Source: JARFVT01 sp036677425 (GTDB lineage: Bacteria > Pseudomonadota > Alphaproteobacteria > UBA8366 > Aestuariispiraceae). Taken from it: 64,000 bases of DNA. Position numbers and translations under genes: made by a program. The notes under the pieces were generated by a model that searched no databases, was not told the DNA's origin, and was given only the letters and a program-made list of their open reading frames with translations. Of this stretch, positions 63,198-64,000 are shown one piece after another (the first letter of the stretch is position 1; each line of letters begins with the position of its first letter). The stretch spans positions 1,178,001 through 1,242,000 of the forward strand of contig JARFVT010000013.1 in assembly GCA_036677425.1 (NCBI GenBank), read 5' to 3'.

Positions 63198-64000
63198 TTA
63201 TATTTTTGCCCGTTGAACCATACCAAAAAGATCACGGGTATCATCTGGGTCAGCCAATAAATCCAAATCAATATAGTTACCCGTGCGTTGCAATTGATCG
63301 TGGATATAACGTAACGCGGAAAAATCTTCGATAGCAAATCCAACGCTATCAAATAATGTAATTTGCCTTTCACTTACACGACCTTCGGCTTGACCTGTCA
63401 TCACTTGCCAAATTTCTGTTACCTTGTGATCGCTATCCAATTGTTGTATTTCACCCTCAACACGGGTTTGTGGTGGATATTCAACAAAAATATCAGATCG
63501 CAGTAAAATATCCTTATGTAACTCGGTTTTACCAGGGCAATCACCACCAATCGCATTAATATGCACCGCAGAACCAACCATATTATCGGTTAAAATTGTT
63601 GCATATTGCTTATCAGCTGTGCAAGTCGTGATTATATCGGCCCCTGCGACGGCTTCTTGTGATGATTTACAACCGACGACATTAATGCCTTGCGCCTCAA
63701 GATTAATAATGGTTTTCTTGGTTGCATCCCAATCAATATCATAAAGCCTGACCGTATCAATTCCACATATAGCCTTAAAGGCCAATGCCTGAAATTCACA
63801 TTGCGCCCCATTGCCAATCATCGCCATTATCTTGGAGTTTTTAGGTGCCAAATATTTTGCAACAAGCGCCGATGTAGCCGCCGTACGCAATGCGGTTAAA
63901 ATAGTCATCTCAGTTAATAACACTGGATAACCATTTGATACATTTGACAAAACACCAAAGGCAGTTACAGTTTGAAAACCTTCGGCTTGATTTTTTGGAT
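63198..64000 (-). CDS. Ornithine cyclodeaminase-like protein, 5' end outside window
   Basis: NAD-dependent protein of the ornithine cyclodeaminase/mu-crystallin family. The visible 267 codons have the Rossmann motif 'MIGNGAQCEFQALAFKA', 'LTALRTAATSALVAKYLA', 'GGDCPGKTELHKDIL' and 'DSVGFAIEDFSALRYI'. The frame stays open to the window edge ('KNQAEGFQTVTAFGVLSN'), so the start is beyond it. It may make proline from ornithine, but the family also includes ketimine reductases, so the substrate is open. Confidence 0.9.
   Translation of the reverse strand, partial: PKNQAEGFQTVTAFGVLSNVSNGYPVLLTEMTILTALRTAATSALVAKYLAPKNSKIMAMIGNGAQCEFQALAFKAICGIDTVRLYDIDWDATKKTIINLEAQGINVVGCKSSQEAVAGADIITTCTADKQYATILTDNMVGSAVHINAIGGDCPGKTELHKDILLRSDIFVEYPPQTRVEGEIQQLDSDHKVTEIWQVMTGQAEGRVSERQITLFDSVGFAIEDFSALRYIHDQLQRTGNYIDLDLLADPDDTRDLFGMVQRAKI

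Overview
The window is a low-G+C chromosome segment from an alphaproteobacterium. The placement rests on gene content and order: an E1-beta subunit with its own lipoyl domain, DUF1476 and DUF3126 proteins, a split purS/purQ/purL set next to bolA-grxD, a lexA promoter carrying the alphaproteobacterial GAAC-N7-GAAC box, and long stretches of conserved alphaproteobacterial order (tpiA/secG/pyrG/kdsA/eno/ftsB/pdhABC/lpd/lipA/coq10; ppiD/trpE/trpGDC/moaC/moeA/lexA; comEC/gltX). I cannot name the genus. No rRNA, tRNA, insertion sequence, prophage or CRISPR array was seen.

Layout. 1-7.3 kb: a type I secretion locus, with a membrane fusion protein (cut by the window edge), an ABC exporter, a FecR-RTX substrate and a divergent TolC-like protein. 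7.4-8.8 kb: a decayed dimethylglycine/sarcosine dehydrogenase-like gene. 8.8-16.8 kb: comEC, gltX, a lone flgE-like gene, mazG, a frameshifted gene of unusual composition, and a XRE regulator. 17-28.8 kb: lipoate and pyruvate dehydrogenase genes, ftsB, eno, kdsA, pyrG, secG. 29-33 kb: ggt and a chemoreceptor, lying between secG and tpiA. 33-44 kb: tpiA, ppiD, tryptophan and molybdenum-cofactor genes, lexA. 44-48.6 kb: a glutaryl-CoA/CoA-transferase/aminotransferase cluster with a GntR regulator. 48.7-57.3 kb: grxD, bolA, purine genes, DUF1476 and a large unrecognised exported protein. 57.4-64 kb: a molybdopterin oxidoreductase, malate synthase G, a zinc-binding protein, DUF3126 and the start of an ornithine cyclodeaminase-like gene.

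The most unusual observation is that three conserved housekeeping genes are interrupted near their 3' ends by in-frame stops, with recognisable homologous sequence continuing in the same frame: pyrG (one TAA, 61 further codons), pdhC (one TAA, 17 further codons, plus DG changed to DW in the catalytic motif) and trpC (TGA and TAG, with loss of the VGES phosphate loop). Together with the decayed dehydrogenase and the frameshifted gene this suggests active gene decay, a stop-suppression mechanism, or a sequence-quality problem. These explanations can be separated experimentally. A general change of genetic code does not fit, because the other genes stop with TAA, TAG or TGA at the expected ends.

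Supported regulatory elements are a CRP-type palindrome between the RTX and tolC genes, a LexA box inside the lexA promoter, a 20-bp palindrome fitting the GntR operator pattern upstream of gcdH, a perfect inverted repeat that includes the ftsB start codon, and three intergenic terminator hairpins.
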